Below are positions 1 to 8,192 of a stretch of DNA of 64,000 nt, in pieces; within the stretch, counting starts at the first letter, position 1, and each line of letters begins with the position of its first letter. The stretch spans positions 124,001 to 188,000 of the forward strand of contig JBMOPD010000035.1 of NCBI GenBank assembly GCA_049323615.1, read 5' to 3'. This DNA comes from JBMOPD01 sp049323615 (lineage in GTDB: Bacteria; Bacillota; Desulfotomaculia; Desulfotomaculales; Desulfocucumaceae). A model generated the notes under the pieces. The model searched no databases. It was not told where the DNA came from and worked only from the letters and a program-made list of their open reading frames with translations. The translations under genes and the position numbers were made by a program.

Positions 1-1359
1 CCGGGCCAGCAGCCGGCTGATGGTCAGGCCAAGACCCAGCCCCCGGTCTTTCTTTTGGCCGTCCCCCCCGCGATAAAACCTTTCAAAAATATAGGGCTGA
101 TCCTCGGGGGCTATGCCCGCCCCGTCGTCCCTGACGTCAAGGGAGACAGCGTCACCGCCTGCCCGCAGGGTGATCTGGATTTGGGCGGCCGAGGCCTTCC
201 GGCTGTTGCTTATCAAATTCAGTATGATCTGGCGCAGCCTCCCGGCGTCACCCCTGACTATAACCGGCTCCGCGGGGAGGACCCGCTTAAACTGAACACT
301 GCCAAACTCAGGAAGGACAAGGACCTGCTGGATTGACTCATCCACCAGGCGGCACAGGTCCACATCTTCCCATTCAATGGGCGCCGCGCCGGATTCCAGT
401 GATGATAAATCCAGCAGCCCTTCCACCATGTTCTGCAGCCGCTTGGCCTCAGCCAGTGAAATTTGCAGGAATTTTTCAGCCTCCCTGCCGGTTACCACCC
501 TGTCCCGCACGGCCTGGATCATGCCGCGGATTGAGGTAATCGGAGTGCGCAGTTCATGGGATACCCCGGCCAGCAGGCCCGTCCTCAGCTGTTCAAGTTT
601 CTGCAGCTGGGAGGCCATGTCCCGAAATGATGTTACCAGTTGCTGCAGCTCCCGTTCCTTCAGCCGCTGCGGAAGGACCGCGTCATATTTCCCCCGGGCT
701 ATGGTCTGCGCGGCGGCGGCCACCTGAAGTAGGGGGCGGGCTAATTTCCGGGAAAGAAAATAAATCACCAGCCACCCGGCCAGGCCGATGGTGACGGTGA
801 TAAGGGCCAGCCAGCCGTACAGGCGGCTGATTTGTTCCAGCACGCCCCTGGTGGGTGAACTGACATACAACGCCCTGCGCTCTACTCCGTTCCAGGAGAG
901 CGGCACGCCTACGCGAAGCCAGGTTTGGGAATCGATCTCAACCCGTTCCCGGACGGTTTGGCCGGCCAGCACAGCCTGGTACGACGGCGGCGTCTCCTGC
1001 TGAACCGGGAGAACGGCATCGGGATTTTTTGTATTTCTGTAAACGTATACTTTCCCCCTCCGGTCCACAATCTGAAACAACAGCGGCGTCCTCAACAGTC
1101 CCACCCGCGCAGGCCTGTCCTGAAGAAGCCTTTCAGGGTATGCACTCTCCCCCGGCAGCCGCTCATAGGCCTCGGCCAGCTGCAGGGCCCGCAGCTCAAG
1201 CAATTCGTAGTGATGGTTGTATGTGTTTACCCAAACCCAGACACCGCTGATTGCCGCCAGCCCCAAAAGGCTCAACAGGAGCACAAGCACGTAGAGGCGG
1301 GTCCAGTACGCCAGCAGGGGCACTGTTTTGTCGTTGTAAGGTCTACTTTTCCGGAACAC
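1..1359 (-). CDS. Sensor histidine kinase (C-terminus cut by window edge)
   Basis: Reading the minus strand from about 1359 gives a membrane sensor kinase that runs off the window. A hydrophobic segment at about residues 20-45 and a second near 190-210 enclose an extracytoplasmic sensing region. A HAMP-like linker follows, then the H-box VSHELRTPITSIRG with the phospho-accepting His near residue 268, and an HATPase domain with N-box LNLISNS and G-boxes DDGAGI and GLGLGLTI just before the edge. I chose the GTG at 1359, which overlaps the 3' end of the response regulator by 17 bases; a GTG at 1323 is an alternative, and neither has a strong ribosome site. It very probably phosphorylates the adjacent regulator. 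The signal is unknown. Confidence 0.93.
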   Translation of the reverse strand, partial: MFRKSRPYNDKTVPLLAYWTRLYVLVLLLSLLGLAAISGVWVWVNTYNHHYELLELRALQLAEAYERLPGESAYPERLLQDRPARVGLLRTPLLFQIVDRRGKVYVYRNTKNPDAVLPVQQETPPSYQAVLAGQTVRERVEIDSQTWLRVGVPLSWNGVERRALYVSSPTRGVLEQISRLYGWLALITVTIGLAGWLVIYFLSRKLARPLLQVAAAAQTIARGKYDAVLPQRLKERELQQLVTSFRDMASQLQKLEQLRTGLLAGVSHELRTPITSIRGMIQAVRDRVVTGREAEKFLQISLAEAKRLQNMVEGLLDLSSLESGAAPIEWEDVDLCRLVDESIQQVLVLPEFGSVQFKRVLPAEPVIVRGDAGRLRQIILNLISNSRKASAAQIQITLRAGGDAVSLDVRDDGAGIAPEDQPYIFERFYRGGDGQKKDRGLGLGLTISRLLAR

Positions 1360-2026
1360 GCAATAAATACCCCGATCCCCGTATAGTTATTATCTCTCCC
1401 TCGTCGGCCGGCCAGTCCTTAAGAGACTGCCTGATCCTTTTGACAGCTGTGTCCACGGCCCGGTCTCCCCCGTCGTAATCCGTGCCCCATACATAATCCA
1501 GCAGCTGGATGCGGGTGAAGACCTGGTTGGGATGACGCACCAGAAAAGCCAGCAGTTCCCAGTCCCGCGGGGCCAGGGGTACGGGCCTTCCCAGCACCGA
1601 AGCGGTTCGGGCGGTGAAATCCACCGTCAGGCAGCCGATCCTGAAGGCTTCCGGCTCCACCAGGCGGGCCGGCCGCCGCAATACCGCCTGTACGCGGGCC
1701 ACCACTTCATCCGGGTCGAAGGGCTTGGCAATGTAGTCATCAGCTCCCTGGTTTAATCCCCTCAAGCGGTCCTCGACGGCGCCGCGGGCGGTTAATATGA
1801 TCACCGGGCAACTGCCCCGCCTGCGAATCTCATTCAGCACCGCCCACCCATCCCTTCCGGGCAGCATCAGGTCGAGGAGCACCAGCGAAGGCTTAACTTC
1901 GGAAAACTTGGTCAAAGCCTCCCACCCGTCTACAGCGATCTGAACCCGATATCCCTCTTTTTCCAGGTAAGCCTTTATTAAAAGGGCAATGGGGGCATCG
2001 TCTTCCACTACCAGAATAGTATGCAT
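1343..2026 (-). CDS. OmpR/PhoB-family response regulator
   Basis: A 227-residue two-domain regulator. The receiver domain (residues 3-115) has the acidic pair VVEDDAP, the phospho-acceptor Asp in LVLLDLMLPG (about residue 52), Thr in LTARG and Lys in AKPFDP. The C-terminal winged helix (about 130-225) carries the OmpR-type pattern ending in GSGYLLRV. A gagggag ribosome site sits 8 bases before the ATG. It overlaps the kinase gene and is co-transcribed with it. An operator-like sequence upstream (2143-2178) recurs before the DUF2680-type gene, suggesting autoregulation plus control of that secreted protein. Confidence 0.96.
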   Translation of the reverse strand: MHTILVVEDDAPIALLIKAYLEKEGYRVQIAVDGWEALTKFSEVKPSLVLLDLMLPGRDGWAVLNEIRRRGSCPVIILTARGAVEDRLRGLNQGADDYIAKPFDPDEVVARVQAVLRRPARLVEPEAFRIGCLTVDFTARTASVLGRPVPLAPRDWELLAFLVRHPNQVFTRIQLLDYVWGTDYDGGDRAVDTAVKRIRQSLKDWPADEGEIITIRGSGYLLRVPEK

Positions 2027-2142
2027 GATCCAAACTCCCTCAAAATATTAAAATCCCGGTTTAGAACCAAGGAAACTGTCATTATTAAAAGGTAACCGGT
2101 GCAACTGCTCCTCCGGCCGGCCTAATCTTTTCATAATGTTTA

Positions 2143-2178
2143 ATTTTACAGACTTATTGTGTCAGAAAAATGTCAAAA
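2143..2178 (-). promoter_or_regulatory. Putative response-regulator operator and -10 box (copy 1)
   Basis: On the minus strand two TGACA half-sites 11 bases apart are followed, after a fixed 6-base spacer, by TG and the -10-like box TAAAAT. The 22-base block 2157-2178 matches 3013-3034 at 19 of 22 positions with the same spacing to the -10 box. OmpR-family regulators typically bind direct repeats with 10-11 bp period; assignment to this regulator is inference. Confidence 0.6.
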
Positions 2179-2218
2179 ACATTTTTTCCGGATACATTTT
2201 AGAAACTGAAGAGTAAAA

Positions 2219-2258
2219 GGCAACCCGCTTTTTCCAATATCAGAATAAGCGAGTTGCC
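2219..2258 (-). terminator. Intrinsic terminator after DUF2680-type gene
   Basis: Minus-strand stem of 12 pairs (GGCAACTCGCTT with AAGCGGGTTGCC, one G-U pair) followed by TTTTA, directly downstream of the stop codon at 2280. Confidence 0.8.
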
Positions 2259-2279
2259 CGGTGGGGAAAAGGCAGGTAT

Positions 2280-2873
2280 TTATTTGTTCGCGCCGGAAGA
2301 AGGGTTAAGGCGCTGCTCCATCCTTTTAATCATTTTATCGGCCTGCTCCTGGGTCATCTTTCCTTCCGAAACTGCTTTGGCCAGGGCTTCCTTTTTGTTT
2401 TCAAGCATCTTTTGTTGGAACTGTTCAATGGTCAGCCCGTGGTCTGAAAGGATTTGCTGCCATGTTTTTCCTGATTTTAGTTCTTCTTTTAATTGATCCG
2501 GCGTTATGCCAAGTATTTTTTCTGCGTCTTTCCCCATGTAACGGCCGCGGTCGTTATTTTTTCCGTGAATGCCGCCGAACCAACCAAAGTTCCCGCTCTT
2601 TCGGGCAGCGATTTTATCTGCTTGTTCCTGTGTCATACGACCTTGCTGCACAGCCTCGTCGAGCATCTGCTTCTTTGTTTCTTCGAGGGCCGCAGTGACT
2701 TTATCCTGGTCAACGCCGAGATTGGCTGCAAACTTGGCTATAAAATCCTGGTAGTAGTTTACTTTGTCTTTACTGTCCTGCGGGTTTGAGCCGGCAAAGG
2801 CAACACCTGCCACTGCTACTGCCATGAGTACTGCCAGCACAATTATGCCTTTCAAGTACCGCTTGCAAAACAT
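2280..2873 (-). CDS. Secreted DUF2680-like helical protein
   Basis: A 197-residue protein with an N-terminal signal sequence (Lys/Arg, then a hydrophobic core at residues 10-27 ending VAFAGS). The mature part is helical and contains two similar segments, LDEAVQQGRMTQEQADKI near residue 71 and LAKAVSEGKMTQEQADKM near 167, the repeat typical of DUF2680 proteins. A short Gly/Asn-rich linker (about 93-113) separates them. Function unknown; the family is exported in Firmicutes. The shared operator (2143-2178 and 2999-3034) suggests it is a target of the adjacent two-component system. Confidence 0.85.
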   Translation of the reverse strand: MFCKRYLKGIIVLAVLMAVAVAGVAFAGSNPQDSKDKVNYYQDFIAKFAANLGVDQDKVTAALEETKKQMLDEAVQQGRMTQEQADKIAARKSGNFGWFGGIHGKNNDRGRYMGKDAEKILGITPDQLKEELKSGKTWQQILSDHGLTIEQFQQKMLENKKEALAKAVSEGKMTQEQADKMIKRMEQRLNPSSGANK

Positions 2874-2998
2874 AAAACCGATACACCTGCCTTATAAAAT
2901 TTTTTACTGAAACGTGACGGCTTCGCATTTTACACTCCTTTCAATCCCTCCCTGCATGACTTTTTAGAAAAAGCATTTTTGTAGCCGGCTACTTTCTT

Positions 2999-3034
2999 AT
3001 AATACACGTTGTTTGTGTCAGGATAATGTTAAAA
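2999..3034 (-). promoter_or_regulatory. Putative response-regulator operator and -10 box (copy 2)
   Basis: The 22-base block 3013-3034 resembles 2157-2178 (three differences). On the minus strand it is followed by a 6-base spacer, TG and TATTAT, the same geometry as copy 1. It lies about 125 bases upstream of the DUF2680-type gene start. Confidence 0.6.
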
Positions 3035-3096
3035 CAGTTTTTTCTTTTGAATTTTTGAAGACCCGCTAAAATATAGCGGTACTGTCCGCCCTGATT

Positions 3097-5025
3097 TTAT
3101 TTAACCAGCCAGACCAGGGTAAACGTGGAGCTGGTCAGCTTCTGCAGGCGCGACACCGCGGTAAAGGCGCCCTTGAGTATTTCGCGCTCCTGCTTGCTCA
3201 GATGTGACGGGTTTATATAATTGTCCGCCTTTTCTCCCCTCTTCACTTTCTTCAGGTTCTCACGGATCCTGAACATCATCAGGGTCTCGTATGCCGCTTC
3301 TATGAAATCCGCCTCATCCGCCTTAAGCCCTCCCCTTTTTCGCAGTTCCGCCAGCCTCTTAAAGGTATTGGCTTCTGATATCCCGTTTTTCAGAGAGAAA
3401 ATCCTTATGCAGTTTACTATATGCACGCTGGCCGCGTTTTTCAGATTGACTTCATCCTTGTGGGGGCCGGCTTTTTCAGTAACAAACCCTCCCCACATGG
3501 TTACCGGCACCCTGGCGCTTAAGTCATCCTGGGTAAGGTAATGAGATATTCCCGCCGACTTGCCATATATCCTGATTACCCTCTTCCACAGGGAGTCTGC
3601 CAGTTTCTTTTCACCGTACGCCGGCCTGAAATCCAGCATAATGGTTAACTGCCTTATGGATTTGGGATCACTGCCCGCCGAGTCAATCCAAAATTCAATT
3701 ATCCTTTCCCACTCACCGAGGGACCTGCACCAGTCGGGGTTGGAAGCCATAACATTGCCCGGGCATTTGGCAAACCCGCAGCGGTCAAGGCCTTCGTTGG
3801 CCAGTAGAGCCAGCTTCAGGAAATACTCCCGTATGCTGTCGTTATTTTCCTGATTACCATCCCGGAAAATGATAAAATTGTCCTGGTCGGTGCGGGAGGT
3901 CTGTTCCTGGCGCCCTGCGCTGCCGGTATTAACCCAGCAGTACTCCGCCGGAGGAGGCCCGTAGCCGCGGTTAATCATTTCCTGCACACTCAGCTGGAGC
4001 ACCTTCCTGGTCATCCGCTCGTGAAACTCGGAAATGATCATCAGGATTTCCGGCACCGGAGCTTTTTCGGCCACCAGGGCGTTGAGCAGGTTATCCACCT
4101 CGGCGCCAATCCGGGCCAGCCCTTCAATATCCGGCTGGGATTCTATATCGTGTATCAGGGTCAGGGTCCCGGTGCTCCTGGTTTTGACCAGGTCCGCCGC
4201 CGTCACTATGCCGGCCAGCCTGCCCCTGCTGGTCACCGCCAGGTGTTTCGTCCGGTATTTTGAAACGGCCAGCAAGGCCTCGGCAAAAAATGCGTCGGAT
4301 GAAATGGGCACAATTTTGGGGTTCATTATTTCACCGGCAGTCAGGTTGAGGTAATCGGTTACCGACCGGGCCAGGATCCTGTGCACCAGGTCCGCAGTGG
4401 TAATCACTCCCACCGGGCGGTTTTCATCGTCCACCACTATTACCGCGCTAATGCCGTTGCTTTCCATCAGGTTTGCCACTCCAACGACTTTATCCCCTGT
4501 CCTGCAGGTAATTACCGGCGACGACATGATATCGCTGATGCGCTTCCTGAACAGCGGGGTCTCAACCTGGCTGTAAGCGTCAAAGGACTGTTCATGAATT
4601 ATCTCGTCATAAAGCGAACGCATGCGCTCCACCAGCATTTCCGTAAGATAGCCGGCAAAGTCGCTGTGTTTGCCGATTAACTGGTCAACCTCGTCCCCTG
4701 GGATCAGCAGGCAGGTCAACTCCTCCCTGGCCCTGATGGCGGCGGAATACTTCTCCCCGGTCAACCCGGTCTCCCCGAAGAAATCCTCCACCCCCCGGAA
4801 ACCCACAACGGCCTCATCGCCCTTGTCATTGACGGCCACCACCTCGGCCGACCCCTTGACAATCAGAAACAATGTGTTCAGGCTTTCCTCACCCTGCTTG
4901 AAGACGTAAGACCCGGGGGGGTAAGACTGCATGCCAATCTTTGCCTCCAGGTTGTCCAGAACTTCCGGCGGCAGCAGGTTGAAGGGGGGAACGGTATTTA
5001 AAACCTCCCTTATGTTTTTGGGCAC
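3097..5025 (-). CDS. cNMP-binding/CBS/DUF294 putative nucleotidyltransferase
   Basis: 642 residues with four parts in order: a cyclic-nucleotide-binding-like domain (about 15-140), a CBS pair (about 165-285), a DUF294 nucleotidyltransferase domain with GSAGRQEQTSRTDQDN near residue 367, and a C-terminal DUF294_C helical domain (about 480-630). The GSxGRxEQ...TDQD motif matches the catalytic loop of PII-uridylyltransferase-like enzymes. The GTG start has an aaggtgg site upstream. It follows the acetate-type symporter operon, separated by a hairpin; the association of such proteins with acetate permeases is common in bacteria, so a role in sensing energy state and regulating uptake is plausible but not shown. 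Confidence 0.92.
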   Translation of the reverse strand: MPKNIREVLNTVPPFNLLPPEVLDNLEAKIGMQSYPPGSYVFKQGEESLNTLFLIVKGSAEVVAVNDKGDEAVVGFRGVEDFFGETGLTGEKYSAAIRAREELTCLLIPGDEVDQLIGKHSDFAGYLTEMLVERMRSLYDEIIHEQSFDAYSQVETPLFRKRISDIMSSPVITCRTGDKVVGVANLMESNGISAVIVVDDENRPVGVITTADLVHRILARSVTDYLNLTAGEIMNPKIVPISSDAFFAEALLAVSKYRTKHLAVTSRGRLAGIVTAADLVKTRSTGTLTLIHDIESQPDIEGLARIGAEVDNLLNALVAEKAPVPEILMIISEFHERMTRKVLQLSVQEMINRGYGPPPAEYCWVNTGSAGRQEQTSRTDQDNFIIFRDGNQENNDSIREYFLKLALLANEGLDRCGFAKCPGNVMASNPDWCRSLGEWERIIEFWIDSAGSDPKSIRQLTIMLDFRPAYGEKKLADSLWKRVIRIYGKSAGISHYLTQDDLSARVPVTMWGGFVTEKAGPHKDEVNLKNAASVHIVNCIRIFSLKNGISEANTFKRLAELRKRGGLKADEADFIEAAYETLMMFRIRENLKKVKRGEKADNYINPSHLSKQEREILKGAFTAVSRLQKLTSSTFTLVWLVK

Positions 5026-5079
5026 TCTTTTGCACCACCTTAAATTCGGGAATTGGGCACCGGGAATGTCTTTTCATAA

Positions 5080-5116
5080 TTTTAGGGCCTGCCGGAATAT
5101 TCGGCAAGCCCTAAAA
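5080..5116 (-). terminator. Hairpin after symporter operon
   Basis: TTTTAGGGC (5080-5088) pairs with GCCCTAAAA (5108-5116), with an inner GCCG/CGGC stem. It lies just downstream of the symporter stop. The U-tract is weak, so it may be a bidirectional or processing hairpin. Confidence 0.6.
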
Positions 5117-5148
5117 CAACTATTGGCAGGATTTAATTAAGCCGGGTT

Positions 5149-6705
5149 TTACAATGCTTCCTTGGAGTGAATCTTGGTCATGAATTCATTTACGTCGGCC
5201 GGCACCATGCCGTCGAGCCTGGAGACCACGTAGACCGCCAGGAAGCCCAGGGGCACCGTAAACAGCCCGGGAACGGGGTACCTGATGGCGGCGGGCACCA
5301 GCTGCGGCAGGAATATGAAATACAGGGACGACAGCAGGCCCACCAGCAGGCCGGCGATGGCCCCCCTCTCGGTCATGCCCCGCCACCAGATGCCCAGCAC
5401 AAAGATGGGCGCGAAGGTGGACGCCGCCACGTTAAAGGCCAGTCCTACCAGGTGACCGATGGAGGCTTTCTGCACCAGCAGCCCCAGTATGCCGTAAAAC
5501 AGTCCGCACAATACCGCCGACCACCTGGCCGCGGCCACCTTCTGCTTTTCATTGGCGTTGGGGTTGATGAAGTGGGCGTAGATGTCGTGGCCCAGGGCGC
5601 CGGTACTGGCGATGAACAGACCCGAAAGGTTGGAGAACACCGCCGCGAAGGCGCCGGCCACCACTATCCCCAGCAGCCACTTGCCGCCCAGGGCTTCGGC
5701 CAGGGTCGGGATCACCATGTTTGTACCCCCGGTGGCGAAGTTTTTAACGATGTGCGCGGCCAGCCCGCCCTCGACGAACACGGCCCGTCCCACGGTACCC
5801 AGATACAGGGCCAGGATAAAGAAGGCCGAGGCGATGCCGATGGCAAACAGCCCCGAGTAGCGGGCCTCCTTGGCCGACGGGTTGGTGTAAAAGCGCAGCA
5901 GGATGTGAGGCAGGCCCAATGTTCCGAAAATCAGACCAAACAGGATGGATATGGTTGACGGCAGGGTCTTGAAGAGGTACCCGCCGGTCCACTCCCACTT
6001 GGCCCCGTCGTGCATTACGGCCTTGCCGACAACCTGGGCGGTGTCCGGGACGGCCCCCTTGAAGCTGACCAGCAGGTCCATTATTTTGCCGTAATTATGT
6101 CCGGCCGCGATGGCCATGGCAAACAGAATAATAAAGGCGCCGAATCGGATCCAGATCTCCAGCGCCTGGTTGATGGTGGTGCCCTTCATTCCGCCCACAC
6201 CCACATAAAACACCATTACGGCAACAGTAAAGATAACACCGAATTTGTAGGTTGTTCCAAAGAACATCTGAAGAATCTGGGCCGCTCCCAGGATCTGCGG
6301 CGCCGCGTAAAAGCCTGAAATGGCCAGCACCACTATGACGGCCACCAGCCGGGCCCTCTTGCTGTGAAAGCGCTGGGCCAGGAAGTCGGGCACGGTGTAG
6401 GCCCCGAACCTTCTCAACGGGCCGGCCACGAACACCGTCAGCAGGGTCAGACCCGCGGAGAAGCAGAAGGTGTAAAATATGCCGTCATAGCCGAAGGTAA
6501 AGGTCAACCCGGCCAGGCCCAGGAAGGTGGCTGCCGAGAGGTAGTCGCCGGCGATGGCGGAACCGTTCATCACCCAGCCGAAGCTGCGCCCGGCCACGTA
6601 GAAGTTCACCGTGCTCCGGGTGTACTTTTGGGTGGCAAAGGTAATTGCAACAATAGTTATTAGCAGGATAATGGTGAATAAATACTTCGGTTCAAAGATC
6701 CCCAT
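5149..6705 (-). CDS. Sodium:solute symporter (acetate permease ActP-like)
   Basis: A 518-residue polytopic membrane protein of the SSS family with about 13 hydrophobic segments. The early segment AGRSFGWVMNGSAIAGDYLSAATFLG matches the sodium-binding region of the ActP/YjcG branch (written here over two motifs: AGRSFG near 37 and AIAGDYLSAATFLG near 50). The start ATG directly abuts the stop codon of the small partner gene, so translation is probably coupled. Expected role: Na+-driven uptake of acetate or another short carboxylate. The three acyl-CoA synthetases nearby fit carboxylate activation after uptake, though substrate is inferred. Confidence 0.92.
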   Translation of the reverse strand: MGIFEPKYLFTIILLITIVAITFATQKYTRSTVNFYVAGRSFGWVMNGSAIAGDYLSAATFLGLAGLTFTFGYDGIFYTFCFSAGLTLLTVFVAGPLRRFGAYTVPDFLAQRFHSKRARLVAVIVVLAISGFYAAPQILGAAQILQMFFGTTYKFGVIFTVAVMVFYVGVGGMKGTTINQALEIWIRFGAFIILFAMAIAAGHNYGKIMDLLVSFKGAVPDTAQVVGKAVMHDGAKWEWTGGYLFKTLPSTISILFGLIFGTLGLPHILLRFYTNPSAKEARYSGLFAIGIASAFFILALYLGTVGRAVFVEGGLAAHIVKNFATGGTNMVIPTLAEALGGKWLLGIVVAGAFAAVFSNLSGLFIASTGALGHDIYAHFINPNANEKQKVAAARWSAVLCGLFYGILGLLVQKASIGHLVGLAFNVAASTFAPIFVLGIWWRGMTERGAIAGLLVGLLSSLYFIFLPQLVPAAIRYPVPGLFTVPLGFLAVYVVSRLDGMVPADVNEFMTKIHSKEAL

Positions 6706-7035
6706 CTACATGCCAGCCCCCTTCGCGGTCTTTTGCGGGACATCCCCAGAGATATAAAAGTCCTTGGTGTAGAAGTATACGTGTACGGCAGCAATTACAA
6801 ACGCCATAATTTTAGCCCCGATGGCGGTTAAAAACCAGGTCAGCGACATGCCCCCCCAGACACGGATTTTCATAAAATCTGCTGCGTTAAAGTTTAGAAT
6901 GGGCACCATAAACAGGTAGAACACATAGATTACGAACAGCCACAGGCAAACCTTGATTTCCTTGGACATGCGGTTGGTAATGGCGCTGTCCAGAGGAGGC
7001 AGGTCCTTGTAGTTAATTGTCTTGGCGTCAGACAT
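6706..7035 (-). CDS. Small membrane subunit beside the symporter (DUF485/DUF4212-like)
   Basis: About 109 residues from the ATG at 7035, which has a well placed aaagggag site; a longer in-frame start at 7083 lacks one. Two membrane segments are visible (roughly residues 30-50 and 72-95) separated by a short loop, followed by a charged cytoplasmic tail. Small two-helix proteins of this type are regularly paired with SSS permeases. Zero bases separate it from the permease gene. Exact Pfam family is uncertain. Confidence 0.8.
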   Translation of the reverse strand: MSDAKTINYKDLPPLDSAITNRMSKEIKVCLWLFVIYVFYLFMVPILNFNAADFMKIRVWGGMSLTWFLTAIGAKIMAFVIAAVHVYFYTKDFYISGDVPQKTAKGAGM

Positions 7036-7242
7036 ATATTCACTCCCTTTAACATATTTCCTTATTTCTCCCGCGCTAAGCACCTACCCTCAACGCCATC
7101 CCCCCTTGAATGCGGATTGTTCTGAGCAGCTAGCAGACGAAAAAGCTTCCCAGAAAAAGATAACATATGAAAGTTCCCAATATAACTACAATTTTGTGAA
7201 TTGTCTAATTTCTGAACATTTTTTGCTCCCCGGATACATTTT

Positions 7243-7974
7243 CTAAAACCTGTACACTATGGCATTTCTTATATAACACCGCAGATCCCAAAGAGTTTTC
7301 ACTTTTAAGTCCTCCAACTGATTGAGAAACTTAAGGAAAACACCGGCGGTAAGCAGTGCGTCGCCATTGGCGGTGTGCCGCCCTTCGGGATCTATGCCCA
7401 GGTTGGCCAGAATGCTGTCCAGGGTGTGTATCCTCCAGTGCGGGTTAAGCGCCCTGGAAAGTATCCCGGTATCTACGTGAAAGTTATTTATCCTTACATT
7501 GTATGGCTTTAATTTGTAGTTTAAAAAATTAATGTCAAATTCAATGCAGTGGCCGATAATTACGCTGTCTTTCAGATAATCCAAAAAGTCCGCTACAACT
7601 GTGCAGAAATCCTCCGCCCCGGCCACCATTTCTTCACTTATGCCGGTCAGCTCCGTAATCAGGCGGGGTATGGGGCGGTTGGGGTTAACCAGCCTGTGAA
7701 ACACTTCGGGTAAAACTCTATCGCCTTCTATCCGGCAGGCGCCGATAGAAATAATTTCGTCCCCTGCCTGGGGCTTTAAACCCGTGGTTTCAGTGTCAAT
7801 GACCACCAGTCTCAATTCCCGCAGACAAAGACTGTCCTTCTCACGGTAATCGTTTTTCTTTACCAGCCCCCGGAACCTTTCCAGGACTTGCGCTCCGCGT
7901 TCATCCGGCTGCCTGCCGTCCTTATCAAACCAGCCCAGCGTAAACAATCTTTTGACTTCCACCTGTATCAGCAC
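7243..7974 (-). CDS. DEDDh 3'-5' exonuclease (DnaQ/PolC-exonuclease-like)
   Basis: 243 residues. The exonuclease fold begins near residue 55 with the ExoI motif VVIDTETTG, ExoII lies in IIGHCIEFDINFLNYKL, and ExoIII in RHTANGDALLTAGVF, giving the DEDDh set Asp, Glu, Asp, His, Asp. The N-terminal 50 residues are charged and not recognised. It resembles stand-alone DNA polymerase III epsilon-type exonucleases that are often fused or adjacent to CBS/DUF294 proteins (here 2 kb away, after the symporter). Role may be proofreading, repair or RNA trimming. Confidence 0.88.
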   Translation of the reverse strand: MLIQVEVKRLFTLGWFDKDGRQPDERGAQVLERFRGLVKKNDYREKDSLCLRELRLVVIDTETTGLKPQAGDEIISIGACRIEGDRVLPEVFHRLVNPNRPIPRLITELTGISEEMVAGAEDFCTVVADFLDYLKDSVIIGHCIEFDINFLNYKLKPYNVRINNFHVDTGILSRALNPHWRIHTLDSILANLGIDPEGRHTANGDALLTAGVFLKFLNQLEDLKVKTLWDLRCYIRNAIVYRF

Positions 7975-8126
7975 CCATCCTGTATACGGACAAATGGTGT
8001 TCAGTTCTGAAAAGATTTACCCTTACATCACCGGCCATCCCTTTCATTATATTCATATAACCGGTGTTAATAGGCCTTTTTCCATGTCACCCCTTTCCGT
8101 GGACAACCCCCGCGCCGGAAGCCGGT

Positions 8127-8156
8127 CCCCGGCCGTTTTTTAAACAACGGCCGGGG
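8127..8156 (-). terminator. Stem-loop after acyl-CoA synthetase gene
   Basis: A perfect 11-bp stem, CCCCGGCCGTT (8127-8137) with AACGGCCGGGG (8146-8156), and an 8-base loop. It lies 37 bases downstream of the synthetase stop. There is no strong U-tract on either strand. Confidence 0.55.
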
Positions 8157-8192
8157 CAGTTAAAAGAAAACCGGCAAGCAAATGGGGGTTGT

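Noticed and set aside
7213..7242. 13-base CCGGATACATTTT shared with 2188-2200
   Set aside because: Short, AT-rich tail, and the surrounding sequence does not match; likely chance.
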